A stretch of DNA of 50,389 nucleotides from CAZHBD01 sp964530555 (GTDB lineage: Bacteria; Patescibacteriota; Saccharimonadia; Saccharimonadales; AWTP1-31), in contig CAZHBD010000003.1 in NCBI GenBank assembly GCA_964530555.1, positions 1 to 50,389 of the forward strand, in the 5' to 3' direction. This document shows, piece by piece, positions 42,063 through 49,978 of this stretch. Position numbers and translations under genes: made by a program. Numbering within the stretch: the first letter of the stretch is position 1; each line of letters begins with the position of its first letter. The notes beneath the pieces are model-generated. The model was not told the origin of the DNA, searched no databases, and saw nothing but the letters and a program-made list of their open reading frames with translations.

Positions 42063-42938
42063 ATGAAACGTGGATTAGCCCTAACTGGAGTGCCTGTTGC
42101 GACGGCCGAAGATCGGCTGGTTTTACGGGAGCCACAGGCAGATGCCTGCCCTGCAAGCCGTCGGCTTGCCGAGCGCCGATTGATCGCTGACTATGTGTTG
42201 GCTGCAACGCAAGGCAGTTCAGATTATCAGGATGTTGCTCCTATAACTACAGGTGTTGATTTTGACGATACTGTTGGCAAAATTGCTTCAGGCTTTAGCT
42301 CTATCCTTGCGGATAATGCTGTAACATGGTTACGCTCGGGTGAAATGTATAACGGAGTTCCTGAGCGCGTGGCTCGCTTGGCACATATTTATCGCACGGG
42401 TGCTGGCGATCGACCGCATAAGCTTAACCGAACAATACAGCTTGTCACCCGGATCAATAAAGGGTCTCAAAAAGCTCTGCCATTATTGGTCGACCACCTT
42501 TCTGATGAAGTACGTAAAGCAGTGGCCGATGCATCCTACGAGGTTATCTGTCAGTTGGGCGGGTTGGTTGTTGTCTCTGCTAACAGAGACGTGGCTGATC
42601 CTATTGAAACAGTTCGATCGTCGAAACGGCTTGTTACTGAGCTGTCGCTAGTTAACAAGGAAACTGACAGTGTACTTCACGGCGTGTTGGGCGCTAACGC
42701 CAAACATGTCAAAGGCAAAGATTTTTATGGTGTTCGTTACGACCCTGCTCAATTTGAGCTAGATAGGCGCCGACGTCTGATAACGGTAGATCTGTCGCAT
42801 CATTTTACAGAACCACGATTCTGGGAACCAACACCTGGCTGCCCTGCACAACTTGGCGGAGGAGTTATGAAATTTACAGACGCAGTGCTGGCTAGTTTTG
42901 ATCAGCTGGGTTTGAATGATCAAGCGCTTGTAGCTTGA
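42063..42938 (+). CDS. Unrecognised 291-residue protein
   Basis: I do not recognise this gene. The protein is soluble, Arg/Ala/Leu-rich and mostly helical, with a possible helical repeat in the middle (LNRTIQLVTRINKGSQ, LVDHLSDEVRKAVADA). No catalytic motif is clear. The start at 42063 lies 22 nt after a perfect consensus promoter, so it is probably well transcribed. Its 3' end overlaps the convergent fusion gene by 47 bp, so the two messages share an antisense stretch. Confidence 0.78.
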   Translation: MKRGLALTGVPVATAEDRLVLREPQADACPASRRLAERRLIADYVLAATQGSSDYQDVAPITTGVDFDDTVGKIASGFSSILADNAVTWLRSGEMYNGVPERVARLAHIYRTGAGDRPHKLNRTIQLVTRINKGSQKALPLLVDHLSDEVRKAVADASYEVICQLGGLVVVSANRDVADPIETVRSSKRLVTELSLVNKETDSVLHGVLGANAKHVKGKDFYGVRYDPAQFELDRRRRLITVDLSHHFTEPRFWEPTPGCPAQLGGGVMKFTDAVLASFDQLGLNDQALVA

Positions 42939-45264
42939 GCTGGGTGTAGCGCTCAGCCGCAAGACGAGTCAGCTCAGGATCCTCACCCTGGTTCACAAAC
43001 TTCATTGCTTCTGCCAACAATGGGTGGACTTCGGCAACCTTTTCGTGCATTTGCTGGACGAGTTTGCGGTAACCCGGATGCCCTTGTGGGCTGGTGCGCA
43101 ACTCGTGGAAGTGAAAGGCCTCGCGGGCGTTGTAGGTCATTTTCCAGCGCATCTTGTGACCAAGTAAGGTGGCATACTGTGCTTCGAGAGCATAACTGTT
43201 CGCCTGCAAGTAGCTATAGAGTTCGGCACTGAGGTCAAAGCACCGTTCGTACAGGTCGCTCAGACCAGCTTCTTCTACCAGTTCCGGAACATCAAAGCCG
43301 AAGCGCGGGGTAAGCTGCTGCCACTCGAGATCGTCAACCATGCGGTGGCGTTGTAAGTCTCGGAAAATACCGTAGTCACAGATGAGGTCCCAATTATAGT
43401 GGATTTTTTCAAGTGCCCGCCCTGGCTTGTGGCGACGATTTAAACGTTCGCCCATATAAGTATGGATAACCTCTGCTTTTTTGGCATATGGCCACGCAGT
43501 AATTTCAGTCTGTAACTCTTGCAACGACAAGTTGGTATGTTCGTAGAGCATGTCAGCGACAATATCTAGTTCGTTGTGTGGCCAGTGACTGCTCAGGCGG
43601 ACTGCTTCGAAATCGCTGCTATGCTGCTGGGCGACCTCGTTGCCGGCCAGTTTCCGCATCGCCTGAGCGGTATTTGCTCGATAAGCGATCATAGCACCAC
43701 CGCGCTCTGGTTTGTCGGCTCGCTCGAGAAAGGTAGGAATGATTTTGCGCGCTTCGTCTAGGATCTGCTGACCAACTGTGCGAAACTCGGGCAGCTCTTC
43801 GCTCAGGAGATGCATGATAAGGCTTTCAAGTGCTTGTCCTGAAGCATAAATACCAACCGTTGCAGTGGTAGCCACAGGGAGTACTGGGCGAATAGCGTCA
43901 CAGGCCTGAGCGCGAGTAGCCCCTTTCCAGGCGGCATCTTGTTCTGATTTAGATACGGTCGATTGGCCCCGTACATAGTCAGTAAGCTTATGCACCATTT
44001 CGGAGTACAGGTCAAAAATAGTATCGAGCGTACGCTCGTAGCGCTCACGAACCTCTGGGGGAAAGTGCTCGGGGGTATGGTATTTGTAGTGGCCGTTTTC
44101 TTTTTGGTCAAAATAGATATAGCGGGTTGATTGTTCAAGATAGGCGGCCAGCCGGCCCCATTCGAGTTTCTTGGTGAGTAAATTGCTTGCTTTCTCGACT
44201 ACCACATGGAGTCCGACCAGCTGCTGAACGGAATCGTCCCCATAGGCAGTGATAACACGTTGCAAAAGCTTCTCGTCTTTGCCGGCTGCTCTGGCGAATT
44301 CATCGAGAATCGTAATGCGCATGTCGTCGCCACGTCGACTCAATCGGGCCATCGCAGCTGCAATTGTGGTTGGGCTTAGCTGATCTGTAAACGCATACAC
44401 GTTGTTGTCGGTGCTGGTAACGGTCTGTTCCAAAAAAGCCTTACCAGCTGGGGTCACCGAGTAATGCCCTTCTTCGTCCTTAGTGACATATTCAGTGTCT
44501 GCTGTCGGTTTTTCGCTTACTGATGGGACAGTTGCTGCAGCCGCAGCCGAACGTTTCTTATCTGGTTTCGGCGGTAATATAGGCTGAATTGTCTCCCATA
44601 GCATGTCGTTTATGATGTTAATATCGAGCAGCTGATTATTGCGAACACAGTCAATTGCTTTGAAGTCTTTCGGGAACATCTGACATAAGTCATCATACAC
44701 AGCCACACTGCGTTTTAGATGGTTGAGATCAGCTTCGTGCAGGTCGCGTTTTTTGTCCGTATAATTCCGCTCACCTTTTTGGTCAATAAGTTGCTGAGAA
44801 ACCTCTGCCGGCACTCGAAGCACGATGTTCTGATCGGGTCGAGGAATTTGCATCATAATGTATTCTAAATTATCGATCCAGATAAAGTAGCCCCGTCGCT
44901 CTTCTGTGTTGGTGAACTTGGTTCCTTGGTGAGCCATGTTACTGGCGGTAAAGCGGTTTGCCAACACGATCTTGCCTTGATTGAGAGCATCACGAATTTG
45001 TGGGGCTGCTTGGTAGCGGTCGAGAGCATAAAACAGTGAGCCGGTATACGGGCCAACTGCCTCAGCACTGCCATAGGCGCCATTCAAATATTCTTTGACA
45101 AAGTAGCTCGATGGCTCGTCATAGCGCGGAAAGTCAAAAGTTGCTATATCGTAGCCATTGTTTTTGAGGCGTTCTTCGAGTAGCTTTAACTGCGTGCCCT
45201 TGCCAGAGCCATCGCTTCCCTCGATTACTAAAAATAAACCATTATTCGGTTGCCCTAACGCCAT
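42892..45264 (-). CDS. Thymidylate kinase fused to a two-part ThyX-like domain
   Basis: A 790-residue fusion. Residues 1-230 are a thymidylate kinase: Walker A GSDGSGKGTQ (17-25), ALDRYQAA near 80, NRFTASNMAHQG near 103. Residues about 231-270 are an Ala/Lys-rich linker. Residues about 275-790 resemble flavin-dependent thymidylate synthase in two halves. The first half keeps ThyX-like RLAAYLEQSTRY (371-382; compare R-I-A-S-Y-N-E-L-S-G-R-Y of Thermotoga) but has WGR for RHR. The second half keeps QRHR (638-641) with a degenerate S-x-R (TPR, 652-654). It would make dTMP from dUMP and phosphorylate it to dTDP. It overlaps dcd by 10 bp. Confidence 0.88.
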   Translation of the reverse strand: MALGQPNNGLFLVIEGSDGSGKGTQLKLLEERLKNNGYDIATFDFPRYDEPSSYFVKEYLNGAYGSAEAVGPYTGSLFYALDRYQAAPQIRDALNQGKIVLANRFTASNMAHQGTKFTNTEERRGYFIWIDNLEYIMMQIPRPDQNIVLRVPAEVSQQLIDQKGERNYTDKKRDLHEADLNHLKRSVAVYDDLCQMFPKDFKAIDCVRNNQLLDINIINDMLWETIQPILPPKPDKKRSAAAAATVPSVSEKPTADTEYVTKDEEGHYSVTPAGKAFLEQTVTSTDNNVYAFTDQLSPTTIAAAMARLSRRGDDMRITILDEFARAAGKDEKLLQRVITAYGDDSVQQLVGLHVVVEKASNLLTKKLEWGRLAAYLEQSTRYIYFDQKENGHYKYHTPEHFPPEVRERYERTLDTIFDLYSEMVHKLTDYVRGQSTVSKSEQDAAWKGATRAQACDAIRPVLPVATTATVGIYASGQALESLIMHLLSEELPEFRTVGQQILDEARKIIPTFLERADKPERGGAMIAYRANTAQAMRKLAGNEVAQQHSSDFEAVRLSSHWPHNELDIVADMLYEHTNLSLQELQTEITAWPYAKKAEVIHTYMGERLNRRHKPGRALEKIHYNWDLICDYGIFRDLQRHRMVDDLEWQQLTPRFGFDVPELVEEAGLSDLYERCFDLSAELYSYLQANSYALEAQYATLLGHKMRWKMTYNAREAFHFHELRTSPQGHPGYRKLVQQMHEKVAEVHPLLAEAMKFVNQGEDPELTRLAAERYTQLKLQALDHSNPADQN

Positions 45265-45965
45265 CGTGCTTTTAAACCTTCAATCTCCACCGGTTTACGT
45301 CGTTTATCGCGGTAAGCCCGCGGCAGCATTTGATCTGGTGACCAATCAGCAATAATTGAGGCGAGATCGTCAGCGGAGTTGGGCTGGTACTTGCCGCTCA
45401 GCAGTTTGTATTCTTGATCAACTGGCCCGGTTTCGTAAAACACTAACTGTGCAATGCGTTCTCCGACTGGCAGTACGACGCTCTCGTGCTGGTTCATGTT
45501 GTAAATCTCCATGGTCCAGCGATTGATGTAACCGGGGTCACCCCAACCGGCATCGAGACAAACGGCTACACCGTTACGACCCCAAGTGCTTCGTGCTTGC
45601 ATCGTGCTAGTTCCTGGCGCTTTTATGCCGATAAATTCGTGGGTGTGCGCTAAAATGCGTTCACCTGGTCGCAATACAATAATCGGCTGGTCGGCCGGGA
45701 TATTCTCGAACAATTGCCGTCCGTGTTTATTAGCCCAGTCTTGATGAACCTCAGCTTTTAGTGCGCCGCTAAAATACTGATTGACAGCATACTCGTCAAA
45801 TGGATTATAAAAACCACCTTCACTCGGACGTTCGGTGCGGTAGTACCAGCTGCCAAGTGTAACGTCCACACTGCTACCCGCAATATGTTCTTCAACAAAC
45901 GGATAGAAGACTATGTGACCGTCTTTAATAGCTTGCTTAATTTGTGTGTTGCTGTATACCCCCAC
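45255..45965 (-). CDS. dcd: dCTP deaminase (Dcd/DUT family)
   Basis: A 236-residue trimeric enzyme making dUTP, or dUMP if bifunctional, from dCTP. STWGRNGVAV and DAGWGDPGYINRWTMEIYN hold the substrate-binding Ser/Arg and catalytic Glu. It is about 40 residues longer than E. coli Dcd. The start is GTG at 45965 with AAGGAG 6 nt upstream; no ATG fits. Its stop overlaps the tmk-thyX gene, so deamination, methylation and phosphorylation are made together. Confidence 0.93.
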   Translation of the reverse strand: MGVYSNTQIKQAIKDGHIVFYPFVEEHIAGSSVDVTLGSWYYRTERPSEGGFYNPFDEYAVNQYFSGALKAEVHQDWANKHGRQLFENIPADQPIIVLRPGERILAHTHEFIGIKAPGTSTMQARSTWGRNGVAVCLDAGWGDPGYINRWTMEIYNMNQHESVVLPVGERIAQLVFYETGPVDQEYKLLSGKYQPNSADDLASIIADWSPDQMLPRAYRDKRRKPVEIEGLKARWR

Positions 45966-46056
45966 AAACGCTCCTTGTAAGTACTATTTTACGTGACTAT
46001 TTGACATACTGACAAGCTTACTGTTGATATTACAACTGCAGTGGAGAACTTGTCTC

Positions 46057-46800
46057 CTAGTAGCTTTTACCAAGTTGATTGCGCTGCAGGTCAGCGTAAA
46101 TCTTGTGGGCTGCCTCCCGTAACTCGGCTAGCGTCGCGTTATTCGTAATCTGGCTGTCGAATACGACTTTTGCGCGTTCGCGCTCCGTTGGGTCAGCTTG
46201 ATCGAGTACTTGGGCACCGGGACGAGTGATTTGTAATACATGGCCGCCAGCGGACTGGATAATCTGGCCATCACTCGGGAACCTGACACCCCCAATGATA
46301 AACAAGGGACAGCCATTTCTAGCGGCGTTCTGGGCGCGGCGCACCAGTTCGTCGTACCAAATACCTCGGCTGACATGGGTCACGAAGTAGCCGCCCAACC
46401 ATTGTAGTAAGGCTCGGTAGTGCTGCTTATTGTGTGACGTAATTACCTCGTGTGCTAAGGACGGCTGCTGATTAACGTGGGCGATGTACTGAAATAACTT
46501 TTCGTAGTCGGCAGGCTGTTTATTGATGTTCTGCTGTTTCAGAGTGACCTTTTCAAGCGGTACTCTGACCTGGGTGATGTGACCCAGAATGCTTGGCAGG
46601 TGGCTAAGCCAGCGATTGACACTGTCGAGGTCAGTTTCCTTGGGCTGCTCCTTGGCAAAAAACGTATTGAGCTCGTTAGCGACTTCGGAGATGACCAGGC
46701 TGCTTTCAGTCTGTTGAGCCTTCGAGTCGATCTCAGTCAAAAAATTAGCGAGTGTTGTCTTGCCGTGACCGATTGGCCCGGTAATACCAAGCAATATCAT
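46057..46800 (-). CDS. P-loop kinase, deoxynucleoside-monophosphate kinase-like
   Basis: A 247-residue P-loop protein. GITGPIGHGKTTLA is the Walker A at residues 5-18. IIGGVRFPSDGQIIQSAGGHVLQITRPGA near 165 (only a landmark) resembles the LID-adjacent segment of phage-type dNMP kinases and dephospho-CoA kinase-like enzymes. It lies just upstream of dcd, which favours a nucleotide role. TATAAT at 46807-46812, 6 nt before the ATG, is a leaderless promoter. Substrate not certain. Confidence 0.78.
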   Translation of the reverse strand: MILLGITGPIGHGKTTLANFLTEIDSKAQQTESSLVISEVANELNTFFAKEQPKETDLDSVNRWLSHLPSILGHITQVRVPLEKVTLKQQNINKQPADYEKLFQYIAHVNQQPSLAHEVITSHNKQHYRALLQWLGGYFVTHVSRGIWYDELVRRAQNAARNGCPLFIIGGVRFPSDGQIIQSAGGHVLQITRPGAQVLDQADPTERERAKVVFDSQITNNATLAELREAAHKIYADLQRNQLGKSY

Positions 46801-46838
46801 GCGTCTATTATAGACATAACGTCTACAAACGTCGCAAT

Positions 46839-47825
46839 TTAGAGTACTTGATTGGCGTTGAGCTTAATGCTCGGACCCATCGAGGTGGTTACATAAGCGC
46901 TTTTTACGTAGACGCCCTTGACACTCGATGGCTTATTGCTCTTGATGCTCGCGAGTACAGCAACTGCGTTTTCTTCGAGCTTCTTGGCGTCAAAACTTAC
47001 TTTGCCAATGCCTAAGTGAATAATTCCTGTACTGTCAACGCGGTATTCAACTCGACCAGCCTTGGCTTCGCTAACGGCTTTGGTAACATCTGGCGTCACG
47101 GTACCGCTTTTAGGGTTAGGCATCAGACCACGTGGACCGAGTACGCGGGCATATTTTCCGAGTTTAGCCATCATGCTCGGCGTAGCAATCAGCACATCGA
47201 AGTCGAGCTGACCCTTGTCGAGCTTTTTGGTAATATCGTCTGCGCCAGCAATGTCTGCGCCCGCCTTCTTAGCCTTGGCAGCATCTTCAACATCGGCAAA
47301 AACAGCAATTCTGACAGTTTTACCTGTTCCTGCTGGTAGTACAAGGTTGTCTCGGATATTTTGGTCGGCTTGTCGTGGGTCAACGTTCAAGCGTACGTGT
47401 AGCTCAACGGCGGCATCAAACTTGGTGGTGCTTGTTTTAGTGGCGAGTACCAGAGCTTCACTGAGTGCGTACTCTTTGTCCTTAGCAACGAGTTTTGCAG
47501 CTTCACGGAACTTCTTGCCTTTGCGCTCCAGCAAACTTCGGGTCTTGGGTGCAGGCTTAGCCTTAGTTTTTTCGTCCTCGTGCGCTTTAGCCTCGGCTTT
47601 GCGCTCCTCTTTGGCTTGCTTTTCTTCGGCTTCTTTTACAGCTTTAGCGCTGCGCTTGCCGGCTTTTGCAGTCGACTTCTCAACTACTTCTTTTTCATCA
47701 CTTGCTTGACTCGCAGTGTCACGAGTTTCTTCAGTAGGCCCATCGACTACCTCCGTTTTATTGGTTACTTTTTCTTCTGCGTCGGCTGATTTATTCTTGG
47801 TTGCTGTTTTCTTGGCTTCTGCCAT
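46839..47825 (-). CDS. rplA: Ribosomal protein uL1 with long N-terminal extension
   Basis: A 328-residue L1, against about 230 in most bacteria. The core (about 95-328) is typical: KKFREAAKLVAKDKEYAL, VELHVRLNVDPRQADQNIR, LPAGTGKTVRIAVF and ARVLGPRGLMPNPKSGTV. The first 95 residues are a low-complexity Lys/Ala/Glu/Thr stretch, alternately acidic and basic. AAGGAG lies 5 nt before the ATG at 47825. In many bacteria L1 represses its operon; a matching site could lie in the rplK leader. Confidence 0.96.
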   Translation of the reverse strand: MAEAKKTATKNKSADAEEKVTNKTEVVDGPTEETRDTASQASDEKEVVEKSTAKAGKRSAKAVKEAEEKQAKEERKAEAKAHEDEKTKAKPAPKTRSLLERKGKKFREAAKLVAKDKEYALSEALVLATKTSTTKFDAAVELHVRLNVDPRQADQNIRDNLVLPAGTGKTVRIAVFADVEDAAKAKKAGADIAGADDITKKLDKGQLDFDVLIATPSMMAKLGKYARVLGPRGLMPNPKSGTVTPDVTKAVSEAKAGRVEYRVDSTGIIHLGIGKVSFDAKKLEENAVAVLASIKSNKPSSVKGVYVKSAYVTTSMGPSIKLNANQVL

Positions 47826-47924
47826 CTGGTCTCCTTCGTGGTTCATGCGAGCTACTAACTCTCCCACAAACTAATAATAATTCGCATATTATACGCCAAT
47901 TTTAGTCTTTTAGCCAATTCTTGC

Positions 47925-48161
47925 CTATTCGGATTGCGACAAGATGACCTCGCCTAATGCCACGAATAGATCGGCAGCTGCGGCTTCGAGATCTGTGGCA
48001 GCCTGACGCGCATCATAGCCAGCCAACTCTTTGAGTGTGGCAAGTAGGGTTGGAAGGTTCACAACAACTGCCATGGCAGAATTGAGAGTCGCTACTGTAT
48101 CTTCGACATCGATCTCTTGTCGGGTAGTCATGCTAGACTCGGGTGAAGTTCTTTCATTCAT
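47925..48161 (-). CDS. Unrecognised 78-residue acidic protein between rplK and rplA
   Basis: I do not recognise this gene. The protein is small, acidic and Ala/Leu/Val-rich, likely a helical bundle (VATLNSAMAVVVNLPTLLAT, then ATDLEAAAADLFVALGEV). I prefer the ATG at 48161; an upstream ATG at 48200 would overlap the previous gene by 26 bp. It lies in the rplK-rplA operon, where no gene is expected. Confidence 0.6.
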   Translation of the reverse strand: MNERTSPESSMTTRQEIDVEDTVATLNSAMAVVVNLPTLLATLKELAGYDARQAATDLEAAAADLFVALGEVILSQSE

Positions 48162-48174
48162 AGCATGCTTCTGG

Positions 48175-48420
48175 TTAGTTGTCTGCCGTAAAAGTGACAC
48201 CGACTTCGCTCAGTCGGCCAATAAAATAGCCAGCTTGGTGACTGCTAAGCATGTTCTGTTGACGCACGAGTCGTACATAGTCAGCAATGCGGATCGATTG
48301 ATCTGCTAGTGCAGCATACGCAACAGAGCGATCACGCTCGGTATATAGCAAGTCTGGATGGTGCTGTTCCGCTTGAGTAACTGGCTCCACCCCTTCGCTG
48401 CTTTGACCGGAATACTGCAT
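48175..48420 (-). CDS. Unrecognised 81-residue protein coupled to rplK
   Basis: I do not recognise this gene. Its ATG shares one base with the rplK stop (TAATG), so translation is coupled. The protein is soluble with a helix of mixed charge (ADQSIRIADYVRLVRQQNML) and a short C-terminal part ending FTADN. The pattern VRLVRQQNMLSSHQAGYFIGRL could be a small DNA/RNA-binding or protein-binding helix pair, but there is no clear family. Confidence 0.68.
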   Translation of the reverse strand: MQYSGQSSEGVEPVTQAEQHHPDLLYTERDRSVAYAALADQSIRIADYVRLVRQQNMLSSHQAGYFIGRLSEVGVTFTADN

Positions 48421-48851
48421 TATTGCTCGATTTCGACGCCCATGCTCCGAGCCGTGCCAGCCACCATTTTCTTGACGGCAGCAACATCGTCGGTGTTCAT
48501 ATCTTTGGCTTTTTCTTCGGCAATCTCAGTGAGCGCTTGGTCGCTCAATTTCTTGTCAACCTTTTCACTGTTGGGCTTTCCCGAACCCTTCTGAATACCC
48601 AGTTTAGCTCGGATTAAATCGTCGGTTGGTTGGCTGACGACACGGAAATCCATGGTCCGATCATCATAAATGGTGATATGCGCAGTTACGGTGCCTTTCA
48701 TTTCCTTAGTGGCATCGTTAAAGGGTTGGATAAAATCCATCATATTCACACCGTACTGACCAAGAGTGCTACCAACCGGTGGTGCGGCGCTAGCTTTGCC
48801 AGCAGGAATTTTCATCTTCAGGTTAGCTTTAACCTGTTTTTTGTCTGCCAT
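48420..48851 (-). CDS. rplK: Ribosomal protein uL11
   Basis: A 143-residue protein of the GTPase-associated centre. VKANLKMKIPAGKASAAPPVG and TLGQYGVNMMDFIQPFND give the N-terminal domain with its Pro-rich switch, and the C-terminal domain binds 23S rRNA. GGAG lies 7 nt before the ATG at 48851. A leader of about 140 nt with two-hairpin element B runs from a promoter at 49000-49029. Confidence 0.97.
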   Translation of the reverse strand: MADKKQVKANLKMKIPAGKASAAPPVGSTLGQYGVNMMDFIQPFNDATKEMKGTVTAHITIYDDRTMDFRVVSQPTDDLIRAKLGIQKGSGKPNSEKVDKKLSDQALTEIAEEKAKDMNTDDVAAVKKMVAGTARSMGVEIEQ

Positions 48852-48869
48852 ACATTTTCTCCTTCGAGT

Positions 48870-48945
48870 ATGGGACAAACCTGCGGTTTTTCCCATCGCG
48901 CCCGGCCAAAAAATGTGATTTTTAGCTCGGGCTACTCTTTTCCCT
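48870..48945 (-). repeat. Two-hairpin RNA-like element, copy B (rplK leader)
   Basis: On the minus strand: GGGAAAAG, then hairpin 1 (48900-48932) with GCCCG / CGGGC arms and an AAAAA / TTTTT middle around TCACA, then hairpin 2 (48870-48896) with ATGGG-aaaaACC / GGTttgt-CCCAT arms. Both hairpins keep the order, loop and ACC...GGT core of copy A. It ends about 19 nt before the rplK ATG, so it can affect initiation. Confidence 0.7.
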
Positions 48946-48999
48946 TAAAATTATGATTTGCCTTGCCGGTGAAGCGTCCGACTTGTGCGTAACCCAGTC

Positions 49000-49029
49000 A
49001 GTATATCAGAAACTTACCCCTGTTGTCTA
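49000..49029 (-). promoter_or_regulatory. Probable internal promoter for rplK
   Basis: On the minus strand TAGACA, 18 bp, TATACT. It lies past the stop of the preceding gene and would give rplK a leader of about 140 nt that includes element B. The -35 box differs from consensus by one base. Confidence 0.6.
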
Positions 49030-49035
49030 CTTATC

Positions 49036-49419
49036 TTACTGACGGCTTGCAATGCGATTATGGTGAGCTTCGCTGATCCAGTGGAGAGCGTGACGAACCA
49101 GTGCGAGTGCACCAACCCCAATTGGCACTGCGGAAACTTCGGCTATTGCATTACCGGATCCGATTAAACGCACTTCAACACAGGCTGCTAATACTGGCAG
49201 TGTAGAAACTGCTATAGCATCTCCCCAGCCTGCACCATGCCACACAGGTACATCTTTTCTCTCTGAACGTACATGAAATGTCCAGTCACGAGACGGCGAC
49301 ACAGTATCTTGGCCTGTTGTCTGGTTGGCTTGATCCGCGCGACGAGCACGAGCATAGATTGTAGGAGTATCAGGGACCGCTAAATCGTGAGAATGAGGGT
49401 TTGCTTCGGGGCTTACCAT
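49036..49419 (-). CDS. Unrecognised 127-residue protein between nusG and rplK
   Basis: I do not recognise this gene. It begins 8 nt after the nusG stop with a strong TAGGAGG site 4 nt before the ATG. The first 60 residues are hydrophilic; the rest has two moderately hydrophobic stretches (GDAIAVSTLPVLAACVEV, SAVPIGVGALALVRHAL), which could be weak membrane segments. Its place in the nusG-rplK gap is unusual. Confidence 0.72.
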   Translation of the reverse strand: MVSPEANPHSHDLAVPDTPTIYARARRADQANQTTGQDTVSPSRDWTFHVRSERKDVPVWHGAGWGDAIAVSTLPVLAACVEVRLIGSGNAIAEVSAVPIGVGALALVRHALHWISEAHHNRIASRQ

Positions 49420-49427
49420 ACAGCCTC

Positions 49428-49970
49428 CTACACTCGTTTAACTTGGAGGCTGTCGAGCTCAACCGGCGTTTCGCGCCCAAACATGTTGACCAAAACTTTG
49501 AGTTTACCCTTGGCTTCGTCAATTTCGTTAATTGAGCCATCAAAGCCTTTGAACGGTCCGTCCACGATGTTGACAACTTCGCCTTCTTTGAAGTCCATCT
49601 TGTGTTTTGGCTGAGAAAGTCCCATGCGCTTGTTGATCTTGTCCATTTCCTCTTGGCTGACTGGGGTTGGATCTGTTCCGCTCCCTACAAAGCCAGTAAC
49701 ACTTGGCGTATTACGGACAATATACCAAGCGTCTTCGCTCAGCTTCATTTGCACCAAGACATAACCCTGGAAGATACGCTTCTCGACGACCTTTCGTTTA
49801 CCATTTTTGATCTCGATCATCTTTTCTTTCGGTACGAGAACTTGGAAGATTTTATCCTTCATGTCGAGACTGTCGGCGCGTTGGCGGATGCTTTCTGCGA
49901 CTTTTTCTTCATAACCACTATAGGTGTGGATGGCGTACCATTGTTTGCTGGTGTCATAACGTTTTGTCAT
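49428..49970 (-). CDS. nusG: Transcription elongation/antitermination factor NusG
   Basis: A 180-residue NusG that binds RNA polymerase and links it to Rho or ribosomes. The NGN domain opens QWYAIHTYSGYEEKVAESI and the KOW motif is FKEGEVVNIVDGPFKGFDG near residue 132. Length and motifs are normal. It follows secE by 8 nt with GGAG 6 nt before the ATG. Confidence 0.97.
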   Translation of the reverse strand: MTKRYDTSKQWYAIHTYSGYEEKVAESIRQRADSLDMKDKIFQVLVPKEKMIEIKNGKRKVVEKRIFQGYVLVQMKLSEDAWYIVRNTPSVTGFVGSGTDPTPVSQEEMDKINKRMGLSQPKHKMDFKEGEVVNIVDGPFKGFDGSINEIDEAKGKLKVLVNMFGRETPVELDSLQVKRV

Positions 49971-49978
49971 ATGGGCTC

